Positions 1-8,386 of a stretch of DNA of 52,027 bases are shown here, piece after piece. Source of the stretch: Deltaproteobacteria bacterium (lineage in GTDB: Bacteria; Desulfobacterota; Desulfobaccia; Desulfobaccales; 0-14-0-80-60-11); NCBI GenBank assembly GCA_016874975.1, contig VGSQ01000007.1, positions 1 through 52,027 on the forward strand, in the 5' to 3' direction. Position 1 is the stretch's first letter. Every line of letters starts with the position of its first letter. The notes under the pieces were generated by a model, which was given only the letters and a program-made list of their open reading frames with translations, ran no database searches and had not been told where the DNA came from. Both the position numbers and the translations under genes were made by a program.

Positions 1-215
1 TAGTGGTAAAACTTTGTTCACAAGACTTAACCCATTGATATACAATATTTATTTTTTAACAACTGTCGAAGATGGGTAATACAGAATCCCTTAAAAAGGA
101 AGATAATCTGTCGGAGTAGTACTAAATAACATACAATAATCGAAACCTGGTCAAGGGACCGGGACTGCAGGCCCTATGGGCGTCCAGGCGTCGCCGGGGT
201 CCCCGGAGGTTCGAG
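1..215. other. AT-rich edge and GC-rich inverted repeats, no gene seen
   Basis: The first ~140 bases are much richer in A+T than the rest of the window and hold no convincing reading frame. From about 141 the base composition returns to GC-rich. This second part carries short inverted repeats: GGTC/GACC at 149-160 and the palindrome CCGGGGTCCCCGG at 194-206. They lie just after the mobB stop on the minus strand and could help end its transcript, but there is no clean run of T. A promoter for something left of the window is possible and cannot be judged here. Confidence 0.4.
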
Positions 216-725
216 TCACCTCTCGAGGCCCGCATATCTGCTGATGAAGCGCGCCAGGGCGCCGATCTCCTCAGGGGCAAAGACCGGCAAGGCCGACGCC
301 GACGGCATGGGGCTCACCAAAGCGATGAGGTGGGGGTAAGGCGGCATGAGGTCCGGCTGACGGGGGTCGATGAGGGCGATTTTGGGAAGGCCTCCGGATT
401 TATAACCTTCCACCAGGATCAGGTCGGCTTCCGGGGCCAGGAGGGCCAGGACTTCGTCCAGGGCCGGCTCCCCCTGGGGAAAAACAGTGGCCTGGAGCCA
501 CCCCGGTCCCCACCAGCCCGCGGCCGCGACACCGGTCCGGTGGAGGCGGCGGGCCATCTCAGGGGCCATCCCCCACCCGGCGTGGTGGCTGTGCTTGACC
601 ACCGCCACCCTCCATCCCCGGGCGGAGAAGTGCTCCACCAGGCGGCAGATCAGGGTGGTCTTGCCGGAGTCGGACGGACCGGCCACTCCGATGGCAGGCG
701 GCACTGCGGCCTGAAGACCGGTCAT
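216..725 (-). CDS. mobB: MobB, molybdopterin-guanine dinucleotide biosynthesis GTP-binding protein
   Basis: This 169-residue protein matches the small P-loop family that binds GTP and assists MobA in attaching GMP to molybdopterin in the cytoplasm. The P-loop GPSDSGKTT lies near residues 16-24. It is followed by the family's VVKHSHH stretch and by the downstream motif LVEGYKSGGLPKI. Length is normal for stand-alone MobB. The ATG at 723-725 is the only sensible start, since the protein begins just ahead of the P-loop strand. It stands alone on the minus strand, divergent from the glycosyltransferase. MobB implies that the organism makes bis-MGD enzymes such as formate dehydrogenases or other molybdo/tungsto-oxidoreductases. 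Its position near a metal-uptake locus is suggestive but not proof of a shared role. Confidence 0.9.
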   Translation of the reverse strand: MTGLQAAVPPAIGVAGPSDSGKTTLICRLVEHFSARGWRVAVVKHSHHAGWGMAPEMARRLHRTGVAAAGWWGPGWLQATVFPQGEPALDEVLALLAPEADLILVEGYKSGGLPKIALIDPRQPDLMPPYPHLIALVSPMPSASALPVFAPEEIGALARFISRYAGLER

Positions 726-743
726 GGCAGCACCAGTTTATCT

Positions 744-773
744 GAAGATAGCTTTCCGGCGTCGGCTTTCAGG
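744..773 (+). repeat. 30-bp dispersed repeat, copy 1 of 3
   Basis: A 30-base unit starting GAAGATAGCTTTCCGG and ending GGCTTTCAGG. Close copies of identical length lie at 28311-28340 and 47911-47940, all intergenic. All three share GAARATAGCTTTC at the left end and RGCTTTCAGG or a near match at the right; the middle varies. Function unknown. Confidence 0.6.
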
Positions 774-862
774 CAAAAAAATGCGGGCCGGGCTCCGCCC
801 CCCTTGGCGGACGGTCCCACCGTCTTGACCTGGCCGCCGGGGTGCGGTACATTGCCGGGGTA

Positions 863-1921
863 ATGGCCAGGATACTGTATGCAGTCCACGGCACCGGGCA
901 CGGACACGCAATCCGGGCGCTCACCGTGGCCCGCCGGCTCCGGGAGCACGACCTGCTCTTTATCAGCCACGGCGCCGGCCTGGAACTGCTGCGGCCCGAA
1001 TTTCCCGTGGAAGACTGCCCCAGCCTGGTCACCGTGATCAAGGCCCACAAAGTGGCGGGGGCGGCCACGGTCAGGGCCAACCTCAGGATCCTGCTGCAAA
1101 GCCGGGCGGTGCTGGAACGCCTCCATGACATTATAAAACACTTTCGTCCGGAGGTCGCCCTCACCGACTACGAATTTTTTCTCCCCCGGGTCTGTCGGCG
1201 TCTGGGCCTGCCCTGCCTCTCCCTGGATCACCAGCACGTGCTCACCTGTTGCCGCCACCCGGTGCCGCTGTCCCGTCGGCCGGCCTCCCTCGTCACCCGG
1301 CAGGTGGTGGCCCGTTTGTTCAGCCGGGCCGACGCCTTCCTGGTCACCTCCTTTTTCCGGCCCCCCCTGAAACCGGGCCTGGACAACGTCCGGCTGCTGC
1401 CGCCGCTCCTGCGGGAGACGGTGCTGCAACGTCGGCCGGAGCCGGGCGGGCACGTGGTGGCTTACCAGGGCTACGCCACCTTCCGCCGGTTTTTCCCCTT
1501 TCTCCGGGCCATCCCCCGGGAGGTGCGGGTCTACGGCTTTGAGAGGGAAGGCCGCGAGGGCAACCTCATTTTCAAGAGGCCCTCCGAGGCCGGCTTCCTG
1601 GACGATCTGGCCTCCTGCGCCTATGTGGTCTGCGGCGGCAGCCACTCGCTGCTCTCCGAAGCCCTCTACTACGGCAAGCCGGTCTTGTCCTTCCCCATCC
1701 GCAACGCCTTTGAGCAGTATCTCAACGCCTTTTACCTGGAACGCCTGGGCTTCGGCCTGGCCTGCACCGGCTTCCGCCCCAAGCCGACGCTGATTTCCAC
1801 CTTTGAAGAACGCCTGCCCCACTTCCGGGCCGCCATCGCCGCCGGCCACTTTTTGGGCAACCCGGAGATCTTGAGCCATCTGCATCACTTCATCCGCCAT
1901 CACACCCTGCCGCCGGTCTGA
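863..1921 (+). CDS. MurG-like glycosyltransferase of the MJ1255 type
   Basis: The 352-residue product resembles the MJ1255/VC2487 branch of GT-B glycosyltransferases, which use nucleotide sugars and are distant relatives of MurG. The N-terminal motif HGTGHGHAIRA (about residues 9-19) is the glycine-rich loop of that group. The C-terminal half holds the donor-site pattern VVCGGSHSLLSEALYYGKPV, where a Gly-Gly-X-X-X loop and a Glu normally contact the nucleotide sugar. A GTG at 842 would extend it by seven residues. I prefer ATG 863 because a GGGG stretch sits just upstream and the first beta strand begins immediately after. The acceptor is unknown. It is single and not obviously operonic, and it is separated from the receptor gene by a long regulatory region. 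Confidence 0.75.
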   Translation: MARILYAVHGTGHGHAIRALTVARRLREHDLLFISHGAGLELLRPEFPVEDCPSLVTVIKAHKVAGAATVRANLRILLQSRAVLERLHDIIKHFRPEVALTDYEFFLPRVCRRLGLPCLSLDHQHVLTCCRHPVPLSRRPASLVTRQVVARLFSRADAFLVTSFFRPPLKPGLDNVRLLPPLLRETVLQRRPEPGGHVVAYQGYATFRRFFPFLRAIPREVRVYGFEREGREGNLIFKRPSEAGFLDDLASCAYVVCGGSHSLLSEALYYGKPVLSFPIRNAFEQYLNAFYLERLGFGLACTGFRPKPTLISTFEERLPHFRAAIAAGHFLGNPEILSHLHHFIRHHTLPPV

Positions 1922-2057
1922 GAATCCGGGGTCCCGGCCCCTTGGAGTCGGAGCAATGCCAACGCCGCACGAGACCCCGGTCACCCCGGCCCTGCCGTGC
2001 CGCTCGAGGCCTGGTCCCGACCACCGGGACCGCCTCCGGACCCGTTAAAAATCCTGC

Positions 2058-2086
2058 TTGACAGATGAAGCTTTTGGCTATATGAA
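2058..2086 (+). promoter_or_regulatory. Sigma-70-type promoter of the receptor-chelatase operon
   Basis: A perfect -35 box TTGACA (2058-2063) and a -10 box TATGAA (2081-2086) are separated by 17 bases. The predicted start of transcription near 2092 leaves a leader of about 420 bases before the receptor gene at 2511. Confidence 0.75.
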
Positions 2087-2091
2087 CAATC

Positions 2092-2510
2092 TTCAGTGGG
2101 AGAATGGAACTCCCTGCGGCGGGAAGTCCGGACAAATCCCGGACAATTCAGGGAATAGCCCCGGAGAGTCCCCGACCATTCCGGGCTGACCTTAGAGTTG
2201 TTTCCGGCAGTAACCCAACCAGGGGAAATTCATTCGGCCAGAGCCGAAGAAGCCCTTTTCACAGACTGAACCTTTACCCCTGAAGAAAAGGCCATGAAGG
2301 TCTGGCGGCCAGGCGCCGCCCGGTTTTCATGGCTTTTTTTTTCCCCTGTCCGGACCGCGGGGGCAGGGCCGCAGCACCAAAAAGGAAGGGCGGCCTCCCG
2401 GCAAGGAAATTCCGCCCTTCCCCCGGACCGACACCCTGAGGGGGATTTCCGGCCCTTCGACTTTCTTACCAGAACAGGGGCCGGCATGCAAATCGAAAGG
2501 AGAAAGGAAC
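2092..2510 (+). promoter_or_regulatory. Long structured leader upstream of the TonB receptor
   Basis: This gene-free stretch is rich in pairing segments. GGGAA (2121-2125) is followed by a perfect hairpin GTCCGG/CCGGAC (2126-2144) whose 7-base loop contains CAAAT. This is the same arrangement as GGGAA plus GCCGG/CCGGC with a CAAAT loop in the cobalamin riboswitch at 15048-15069. The other conserved cobalamin-riboswitch segments, including the B12 box, are not evident. An intrinsic terminator sits inside the leader at 2291-2342. Beyond it is a 10-base inverted repeat, GGAAGGGCGG (2384-2393) with CCGCCCTTCC (2412-2421). Regulation by attenuation is likely; the ligand is unknown. The leader ends in AAAGGAGAAAGGAAC, a strong ribosome binding site for the receptor. 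Confidence 0.55.
2291..2342 (+). terminator. Intrinsic terminator inside the receptor leader (attenuator)
   Basis: GCCATGAA (2291-2298) pairs with TTCATGGC (2326-2333), and a run of nine T follows at 2334-2342. It lies about 170 bases upstream of the receptor start and about 200 bases after the promoter. It is therefore more likely a regulated attenuator than the end of the glycosyltransferase transcript, though it could serve both. Confidence 0.75.
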
Positions 2511-4829
2511 ATGCGACACAGGCTCCTGGCAGTATGGTGGGCGTTTCTGGTCGCGGCCGGAATTATTCTGGGAGCGGGGGCGCCCCTGCCGGCCGAGGAA
2601 GTGAAAATAGAGGAAGCTCAGAAAAAAGAAGCCCGGGACAAGACGGAGGCCCTGCCCGAAATCGTCGTCGGGGCCACCAAGACGGAGCGCAACCCGGCGG
2701 ACGTGCCGGCCAGCATCACCGTCATCACCAAAGAGGACATCAAGCGGAAAAACATCCAGACCACGGACGAGGCCCTGCAGCAGGTGCCGGGGACCTTCGC
2801 CCGCCGGGGCAAGGGCCTGGCCGACACCCTGTCCAGCGTCAATCTGCGGGGCTTCCCGGCGGACGGCCAGAAGCGCACCCTGGTCCTGGTGAACGGCCAG
2901 GACATTTCCACCGGTTACACCAACAGTGTCACCTGGGCCAGCATCCCGGTGGAGAGCATCGAACGCATCGAAGTGATCCGGGGGCCCTTCTCCGCCCTGT
3001 ACGGCGGCACCGCCATGGGGGGGCTCATCAACATCGTCACCAAGATGCCCCGGAAACTGGAAATGGAGCTCTCCGGCGGTTACGGCACCTATGACAGCTG
3101 GACCTGGTACGCCTCAGTGGGCCACCGGGTGCGGGATAAGTTCAGTTTCCGGGTGGACTATAAATATCAGGGCATGGAAGGCTACCCCACCAACCTGGTG
3201 ACCCGGACCGCCAGTACCGGCACCGCCGTCACCAAAGTGGTGGGCTGGCGGGGCACCACCACGGCCCAGGGGGCGCCCACCTACATCACCGGGGACAGCG
3301 GCGACAATTCCGCCTTCAACCATATCATTTCCACCCGCCTGCAGTGGGACGCGGCCCCGGGGCACCGGGTGGACTTCACCGCCCTGTTCAACTGGACCGG
3401 CTACGGCTACGGCATGCCCAACAGTTACCTGCGCAACGCCGCCACGGGGGCGCCGATCCTCAGCACCACCACCAACACCCAGTTGCTGGGCCTGAACAGG
3501 CGCTTTGCGGCCATCCGGCCGGGGTCGTGGTCCAGTGGCGACGGCCAGGAGCATACCCAGGTTTACATCCTGAGCAGCGAACACCGTCTCCGGGACACCA
3601 CCACCCTGAAACTCCGGGCCGGCGGCCTGGTTCAGCCCGAGAACTGGTACACCACGCCTTCCTCCACCAGCACCCAGACCAATTTCGCGGGCGGGCCCGG
3701 GAGCATCGCCAAGACGCCCAGCCACAGTTGGAACGTGGAGGCCCAGGTGGACCAGCAGGTGGCCCAGAAGCACGTGCTCACCGGCGGTCTGGTTTACAAA
3801 TCCGCCTGGGCGGCCACCAAGGAATACGCCCTGCTCAACTGGACGGAGATCAGGACGCAAACCCGGCGCACCTACCAGTCGGAAGGATATGACCGCACCT
3901 TCGCCTTCTACCTGCAGGGGGAATCGAACTGGCACCCCAAACTGACCACCATCGTGGGGGTGCGCCTGGACTGGTGGCAGACCTACGGCGGGCTGTACCA
4001 GCTCTCAGCCACCGCCCCGGTGGTGAAGCTGCCCAGTCGGGACCAGGTGTCGGTCAGTCCCAAGTTCGCGGTGCTCTACCGGCCCTGGGAGTGGTGGTCC
4101 TGGCGGGCCTCGGTGGGCACCGCCTTCCGCCCCCCCAATGTCTATGAACTCTATCGCACCTGGGTCTCCAGCGCCGGCACCATCTTTAAAGCCAATCCCT
4201 ATCTCAAGCCCGAAACCAACCTGGGCTGGGAGGTGGGCACCACCGTGAAGCCCTTCAAGGGCACCACCATCACCGCCACCCTGTTCCAGAATCTGGTGGA
4301 CGACCTCATCTACCGGGTGACGGACCCCACCGATCCCACCGGCAGGACTCGGGATTTCCGCAACGCCGCCGAAGCCCGCATCCTGGGCGGGGAAATGGAA
4401 ATCACCCAAAAGGTGGGGCCCTGGCTGGAGCTGTTCGCCAACGCCACCCTGCTGAATGCCCGCATTTTCAAGAACCCGTTGGACCGCGCATCGGTGGGCA
4501 AGAAGATCACCTTTGTGCCGCGCCAGCAGTTCAACTTCGGCGCCAACGTGAACTACCGCTGGGTCAATTTCAACCTCACCGGGCGCTACGTCAGCAAGAT
4601 GCACACCCGCAGCGACAACGACGACACGGTGAACAACGTTAAGGGCTCCTACGATCCCTTCTTCACCCTGGACACCAAGGTGACCGTCACCCCCCTGATG
4701 GACGTCAATCCGGCCCTGGGCAAGACGTATATCTCCTTTGCGGTGAACAACCTGCTGAACCGCCAATACTTTTACTCGTATGTCACCCCCGGCCGGACCT
4801 GGTGGCTGCAGATGGGGGTTAAATATTGA
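2511..4829 (+). CDS. TonB-dependent outer-membrane receptor
   Basis: The 772-residue precursor begins with a signal peptide (positively charged start, hydrophobic core to about residue 25, then an Ala-Glu-Glu region). A TonB-box-like segment PEIVVGATKTE follows, then a full plug domain with the typical patterns EALQQVPG, VNLRGF, IERIEVIRGP and SALYGG (about residues 50-180). A 22-strand barrel region ends in an aromatic residue (MGVKY). It should import a scarce large nutrient or metal chelate across the outer membrane using TonB-ExbBD energy. The next gene, a periplasmic binding protein, overlaps or abuts its stop, which ties it to a BtuFCD-type ABC system. The cluster suggests a corrinoid or metal chelate as substrate, but the sequence alone does not fix the ligand. 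Confidence 0.92.
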   Translation: MRHRLLAVWWAFLVAAGIILGAGAPLPAEEVKIEEAQKKEARDKTEALPEIVVGATKTERNPADVPASITVITKEDIKRKNIQTTDEALQQVPGTFARRGKGLADTLSSVNLRGFPADGQKRTLVLVNGQDISTGYTNSVTWASIPVESIERIEVIRGPFSALYGGTAMGGLINIVTKMPRKLEMELSGGYGTYDSWTWYASVGHRVRDKFSFRVDYKYQGMEGYPTNLVTRTASTGTAVTKVVGWRGTTTAQGAPTYITGDSGDNSAFNHIISTRLQWDAAPGHRVDFTALFNWTGYGYGMPNSYLRNAATGAPILSTTTNTQLLGLNRRFAAIRPGSWSSGDGQEHTQVYILSSEHRLRDTTTLKLRAGGLVQPENWYTTPSSTSTQTNFAGGPGSIAKTPSHSWNVEAQVDQQVAQKHVLTGGLVYKSAWAATKEYALLNWTEIRTQTRRTYQSEGYDRTFAFYLQGESNWHPKLTTIVGVRLDWWQTYGGLYQLSATAPVVKLPSRDQVSVSPKFAVLYRPWEWWSWRASVGTAFRPPNVYELYRTWVSSAGTIFKANPYLKPETNLGWEVGTTVKPFKGTTITATLFQNLVDDLIYRVTDPTDPTGRTRDFRNAAEARILGGEMEITQKVGPWLELFANATLLNARIFKNPLDRASVGKKITFVPRQQFNFGANVNYRWVNFNLTGRYVSKMHTRSDNDDTVNNVKGSYDPFFTLDTKVTVTPLMDVNPALGKTYISFAVNNLLNRQYFYSYVTPGRTWWLQMGVKY

Positions 4830-4837
4830 GGAGGGCT

Positions 4838-5803
4838 GTGTATAATCTGAACAGACAACTCCGCGTCGGGGCGCTGGCAGGGTTGGCGCTGGTGAGCCTG
4901 CTGCTGGGCGCCCCGATTGCCGCCGCGGGCGCGGACGACCTCATCCCCCCCGGCGGCGCCCGGCGGGTGGTGCTTTTCGAGGGCTACGAGCTGGCCGCGG
5001 CTCTCCACCCCTGGGATCGGGTGGCGGGCCTCTCCCGCTATGCCTATGACAATGACCTGTTGCAGCGCCTCGTGCCCCACCTGCGGCAGATCCCCTCGCC
5101 GGGCAGCGGCTTTGACGTGAATATCGAGGGCCTCCTGACCATCAAGCCCGACCTGGTCATCACCTGGTCCCGCAAGCCGGAGACGGTGGACTACCTCAAA
5201 CGTCGCGGCCTGCCGGTGCTGACCATCTACCCCGAGGGCATGGAGGACCTGGCCCGAGACCTGGTGCTGCTGGGCCGGGTCTTCGACCGGGAGGAGCGCG
5301 CCCGCCGGGTGGCCGCGGCCATGGCCGGAAGTCTGGCGGAACTCCGGCGGCGCCTGTCCGGCGTCCCGCCCGGGAGCCGGCCCCGGGCGCTGTGGACCTG
5401 GGGCAAACCCACCATCGTCAGCGGCAACAAGGGGGTGGTGCCGGAAATGATGGAAACGGCGGGCGGCAGGAACCTGGGGGCGCACCTGGAGGACTTCAAC
5501 CGGGAACTTTCCATGGAGACCATCGTCAGCCAGGCCCCGGAGGTGGTGTTCATCTGGGGCTCCGCCTCCTATGGGGTGGATACTCTGCTGCACGACCCCA
5601 AATGGCAGGCCACCCCCGCGGTGAAGAACCGGCGCATTTTTAAAGCCACGCGGGCCTCCACCTGGTCGCCCCGGGTGGTGGCGCTGGCCTGGTGGATGGC
5701 CGGCTGTCTGCATCCCCAGCATATCAGCGAGGCCGACGTGCAAGAGGCCACCGAGCGGATTTACCGGGAATGCTTCGGCATCCCCTTCACCTCCCTGCCA
5801 TGA
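4838..5803 (+). CDS. Periplasmic substrate-binding protein of a FecBCD/BtuFCD-type ABC importer
   Basis: About 321 residues with an N-terminal signal or anchor segment (hydrophobic stretch ending APIAAAGA), then a class III binding-protein fold. Patterns include RVVLFEGYELAAAL, the long-helix region, IKPDLVITW, VVPEMMETAGGRNLG and APEVVFIWG. It should deliver a chelate captured by the upstream receptor to the FecCD permease. I choose GTG 4838 because AGGAGG lies four to nine bases ahead. A TTG at 4826 overlapping the receptor stop is the alternative. Its stop overlaps the permease start (ATGA). Proteins of this branch bind haem, siderophores, corrinoids or oxyanions, and I cannot tell which from the visible residues. 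A second binding protein of the cobalamin locus lies at 17819. Confidence 0.85.
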   Translation: MYNLNRQLRVGALAGLALVSLLLGAPIAAAGADDLIPPGGARRVVLFEGYELAAALHPWDRVAGLSRYAYDNDLLQRLVPHLRQIPSPGSGFDVNIEGLLTIKPDLVITWSRKPETVDYLKRRGLPVLTIYPEGMEDLARDLVLLGRVFDREERARRVAAAMAGSLAELRRRLSGVPPGSRPRALWTWGKPTIVSGNKGVVPEMMETAGGRNLGAHLEDFNRELSMETIVSQAPEVVFIWGSASYGVDTLLHDPKWQATPAVKNRRIFKATRASTWSPRVVALAWWMAGCLHPQHISEADVQEATERIYRECFGIPFTSLP

Positions 5804-6792
5804 AGAGCCGGGGCCTGTGGGTGTGGCTTCTGAGCCTGGCGCCGGCGCCGGTCTTCGTCCTGGCCCTGCACGTGGGGGCGTATCCCATCTCGCTCACCGA
5901 GCTCTGGCAGGCGCTGACTCCGGGCTCCGGCGTCCCCGAGCAACTGCGGGCCGTCATCCTGCAGGTGCGCCTGCCCCGCATCGTCCTGGCGCTGCTGGTG
6001 GGGATGGCCCTGTCCCTGGCCGGGGCCACCCTCCAGGCCGTCTTCCGCAATCCCCTGGTGGACGCCTACATCCTGGGGCTGTCCGCCGGGGCGGCCTTCG
6101 GCTGCGCCGTGTCCGTGGCCTTTCTGCCGGCCTGGCCGGTGCAGATCTGCGCCTTTGCCTGCGCGCTGCTGGCCGCGATGCTGACCTTCGGCCTGGCCCG
6201 CACCCGGGCCGAGGTGCCCACCCTGTCCCTCATCCTGGCCGGCATTGTGGTCTCGGCCCTGTTCACCGCCCTGGTGTCTTTGATAAAATTTCTGGTGGAC
6301 CCACACAAGCTGGCCAGCATCGTCTTCTGGCTCATGGGGAGCCTCTCCCTGGCGGACTGGCACACCGTAATGAAGGCCCTCCCCTGGATCGCCGCCGGCG
6401 CCCTGGCCCTGTGGCTGAGCCGCTGGCGCCTGAACGCCCTGTCCATGGGCGACCAGGAGGCCAAATCCCTGGGGGTGGAGGTGGGCCGGGAACGCGGCTT
6501 CTTTCTGCTGGCCGCCGCCCTCATGGTGGCCGCGGCGGTGTCGGTGAGCGGCATCATCGGCTGGGTGGGGCTCATGATCCCCCACCTGGTGCGCATGCTG
6601 GTGGGCCCGGACCACCGCCGGGTGATCCCCCTGTCCATGACCCTGGGGGCCGCCTTCCTCATGCTCTCCGACACCCTGGCCCGCACGGTCACCGGCGGGG
6701 AGATCCCCGTGGGCATCATCACCACGGTGTGCGGCGCGCCCTTCTTCATCTATCTCCTGAAGCGGGGCGGCCAGGAGTCCTGGAAGCTATGA
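5800..6792 (+). CDS. FecCD/BtuC-family ABC permease
   Basis: The 330-residue protein is strongly hydrophobic, with about ten predicted membrane helices. It carries family signatures: VRLPRIVLALLVGMALSLAG, VFRNPLVDAYILGLSAGA, and near the C terminus SGIIGWVGLMIPHLVRMLVG and TGGEIPVGIITTVCGAPFF. These place it in the BtuC/FecCD permease family, which works as a dimer with two copies of the ATPase encoded next. The start ATG overlaps the binding-protein stop, and its stop overlaps the ATPase start, so translation is probably coupled. It is the only importer permease in the locus although two binding proteins are present, so both may dock on it. Confidence 0.93.
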   Translation: MKSRGLWVWLLSLAPAPVFVLALHVGAYPISLTELWQALTPGSGVPEQLRAVILQVRLPRIVLALLVGMALSLAGATLQAVFRNPLVDAYILGLSAGAAFGCAVSVAFLPAWPVQICAFACALLAAMLTFGLARTRAEVPTLSLILAGIVVSALFTALVSLIKFLVDPHKLASIVFWLMGSLSLADWHTVMKALPWIAAGALALWLSRWRLNALSMGDQEAKSLGVEVGRERGFFLLAAALMVAAAVSVSGIIGWVGLMIPHLVRMLVGPDHRRVIPLSMTLGAAFLMLSDTLARTVTGGEIPVGIITTVCGAPFFIYLLKRGGQESWKL

Positions 6793-7556
6793 TCAGCGCC
6801 CAACAGGTGAGCCTGCGCCTCAACGGCCGGGAGATTCTGCACCAGGTGGACCTCACCGCCCGGCCGGGGGAGGTCACGGTCCTGCTGGGGCCCAACGGCT
6901 CCGGCAAGACCACCCTGTTTTTGTGCCTGAGCGCCCAGCTCACGGCCGAGCGCGGGGCTATTTTCCTGGGTGAGCAGGACCTGCGCCGGCTCTCCCGCCG
7001 CCAACTGGCCCGCCGCCTGGCCACCGTGCCCCAGGAGCACCACCCCGTTTTCCCCTACCTGGTGCGGGACCTGGTGCTGCTGGGACGGCTGCCGCGCCTG
7101 GGCTTCTTCGCCCAGCCCCGGGGGGCCGACCGCCGGGTGGTGGAGGATATTTTGGAACTCCTGGGCCTGACGGACCTGGCGGACAAGCCTTACACCCGCA
7201 TCAGCGGCGGCGAGCGCCAGTTGGCCCTCATCGGCCGCTGTCTGGCCCAGGAGCCGGAGATCCTGCTGCTGGACGAACCCACCAGCCACCTGGATCTGCG
7301 CAACCAGGTGATGGTGCTGAAGCTTCTGAAAAACCTGGCGACCACGCAAAAATTGACGGTGCTCCTCACTCTCCACGACCCCAACCTGGCGCTGCTCTTC
7401 GCCGACCGGGTGGTGCTGCTGGAAGCGGGCCGGGTGCTGGCCCAGGGATTGCCCGAGGACGTGGTCAACCCCGAGAACATCAAGAAGCTGTACGGCCTGG
7501 ACATGGAGATGATCTCCCAGGGCGCGCGGCGGCTGCTGTATCCACGTCTGTCATGA
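6789..7556 (+). CDS. FecE/BtuD-family ABC ATPase
   Basis: The 255-residue cytoplasmic ATPase pairs with the preceding permease. Visible motifs are Walker A GPNGSGKTT (about residues 34-42), the Q-loop in VPQEHH, the ABC signature ISGGERQ, Walker B ILLLDEPTSHLD and the switch histidine in LLTLHD. The protein ends after the usual VVNPENIKKLYG region of vitamin B12/iron-chelate ATPases. Both ends overlap its neighbours by four bases. Length and motif spacing are normal for the family, and nothing is missing. Confidence 0.93.
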   Translation: MISAQQVSLRLNGREILHQVDLTARPGEVTVLLGPNGSGKTTLFLCLSAQLTAERGAIFLGEQDLRRLSRRQLARRLATVPQEHHPVFPYLVRDLVLLGRLPRLGFFAQPRGADRRVVEDILELLGLTDLADKPYTRISGGERQLALIGRCLAQEPEILLLDEPTSHLDLRNQVMVLKLLKNLATTQKLTVLLTLHDPNLALLFADRVVLLEAGRVLAQGLPEDVVNPENIKKLYGLDMEMISQGARRLLYPRLS

Positions 7557-8386
7557 TCGTCACCCACGAACTGAGCAAGTATTACGGCAAGACCACGGCC
7601 CTGGAAAAATTGTCTTTATCCATCGGCGAAGGGGAGATCTTCGGCCTCCTGGGCCCCAACGGCGCGGGCAAGACCACCACCATCAAGATACTCACCACCC
7701 TGGCCTTCCCCAGCGGGGGCTGGGCGCGCATTGCCGGATATGACGTGGTCCATGACCGTCCCCGACTCAAACCCCTGATTGCCGTCTGCCCCCAGGAGAT
7801 CAACCTGGACAAGGAGCTCACCGCCTTTGAGAACCTGTGGTTTTACGGGCGGCTCTACCGGGTCCCGGAGCTCTCCCGGCGCATCGGTGAACTGCTGGAG
7901 TGGGGCCAGTTGGCGGACCGGGCCGGGGACCGGGTGAAGCATTTCTCCGGCGGCATGCAGCGCCGCCTGCTCATCGTGCGGGCGCTCCTGTCCCGGCCCC
8001 GGATGCTGTTCCTGGATGAGCCCACCGTGGGGCTGGACCCCCAGATCCGCCGCCAGCTCTGGGACCTGATCCGGCAGCTCAAGGCCGACGGCATCACCGT
8101 GCTCCTCACCACCCACTACATCGAGGAGGCGGAGATGCTCTCCGACCGGGTGGCCATCCTCAACCGGGGCCGCCTCATGGCCCTGGACACGCCCGCCGCC
8201 CTGGTGGCCCAGGTGGGGGGCTACGTGGTGGAGACCATCAACGGTCACCACACCAGCTACCATCTGGTTCAAAATAAGGAAGAAGCCTACCGTCGGGCCC
8301 GGGCCCAGGCCGCGGGCGTGCTCATCCGCCAGGCCAACCTGGAAGACGTCTTCATCCAGCTCACCGGGGAGCGCCTGAGCCCATGA
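7553..8386 (+). CDS. ABC-2-type transporter ATPase
   Basis: The 277-residue protein belongs to the DrrA/NatA/CcmA-like group of ATPases that serve ABC-2 permeases, usually exporters. Motifs are Walker A GPNGAGKTT (about residues 34-42), Q-loop CPQEIN, signature FSGGMQRR, Walker B MLFLDEPTVGLDP and the His of LLTTHYIEEAEML. A C-terminal extension of about 60 residues after the core is typical of the group. It starts inside the stop of the FecE-like gene and overlaps the membrane partner by four bases. It is thus embedded in an importer-chelatase operon. The substrate is unknown. Confidence 0.9.
   Translation: MIVTHELSKYYGKTTALEKLSLSIGEGEIFGLLGPNGAGKTTTIKILTTLAFPSGGWARIAGYDVVHDRPRLKPLIAVCPQEINLDKELTAFENLWFYGRLYRVPELSRRIGELLEWGQLADRAGDRVKHFSGGMQRRLLIVRALLSRPRMLFLDEPTVGLDPQIRRQLWDLIRQLKADGITVLLTTHYIEEAEMLSDRVAILNRGRLMALDTPAALVAQVGGYVVETINGHHTSYHLVQNKEEAYRRARAQAAGVLIRQANLEDVFIQLTGERLSP

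Noticed and set aside
199-222. GGTTCGAGTC-like tRNA T-arm just after mobB, considered as selC or another tRNA
   Set aside because: The stem that forms (GAGGT/ACCTC) shifts the loop so it does not begin TTC, no matching acceptor strand or anticodon arm lies upstream, and the segment overlaps the last codons of mobB.
722-1984. Long minus-strand frame opposite the glycosyltransferase
   Set aside because: It lacks any family motif, has a composition typical of the shadow of a GC-rich gene, and covers a well-supported plus-strand gene.
2121-2160. Calling the first leader a confirmed cobalamin riboswitch
   Set aside because: Only the GGGAA-hairpin part resembles it. The B12 box and the closing stem are missing, so it is reported only as a candidate.
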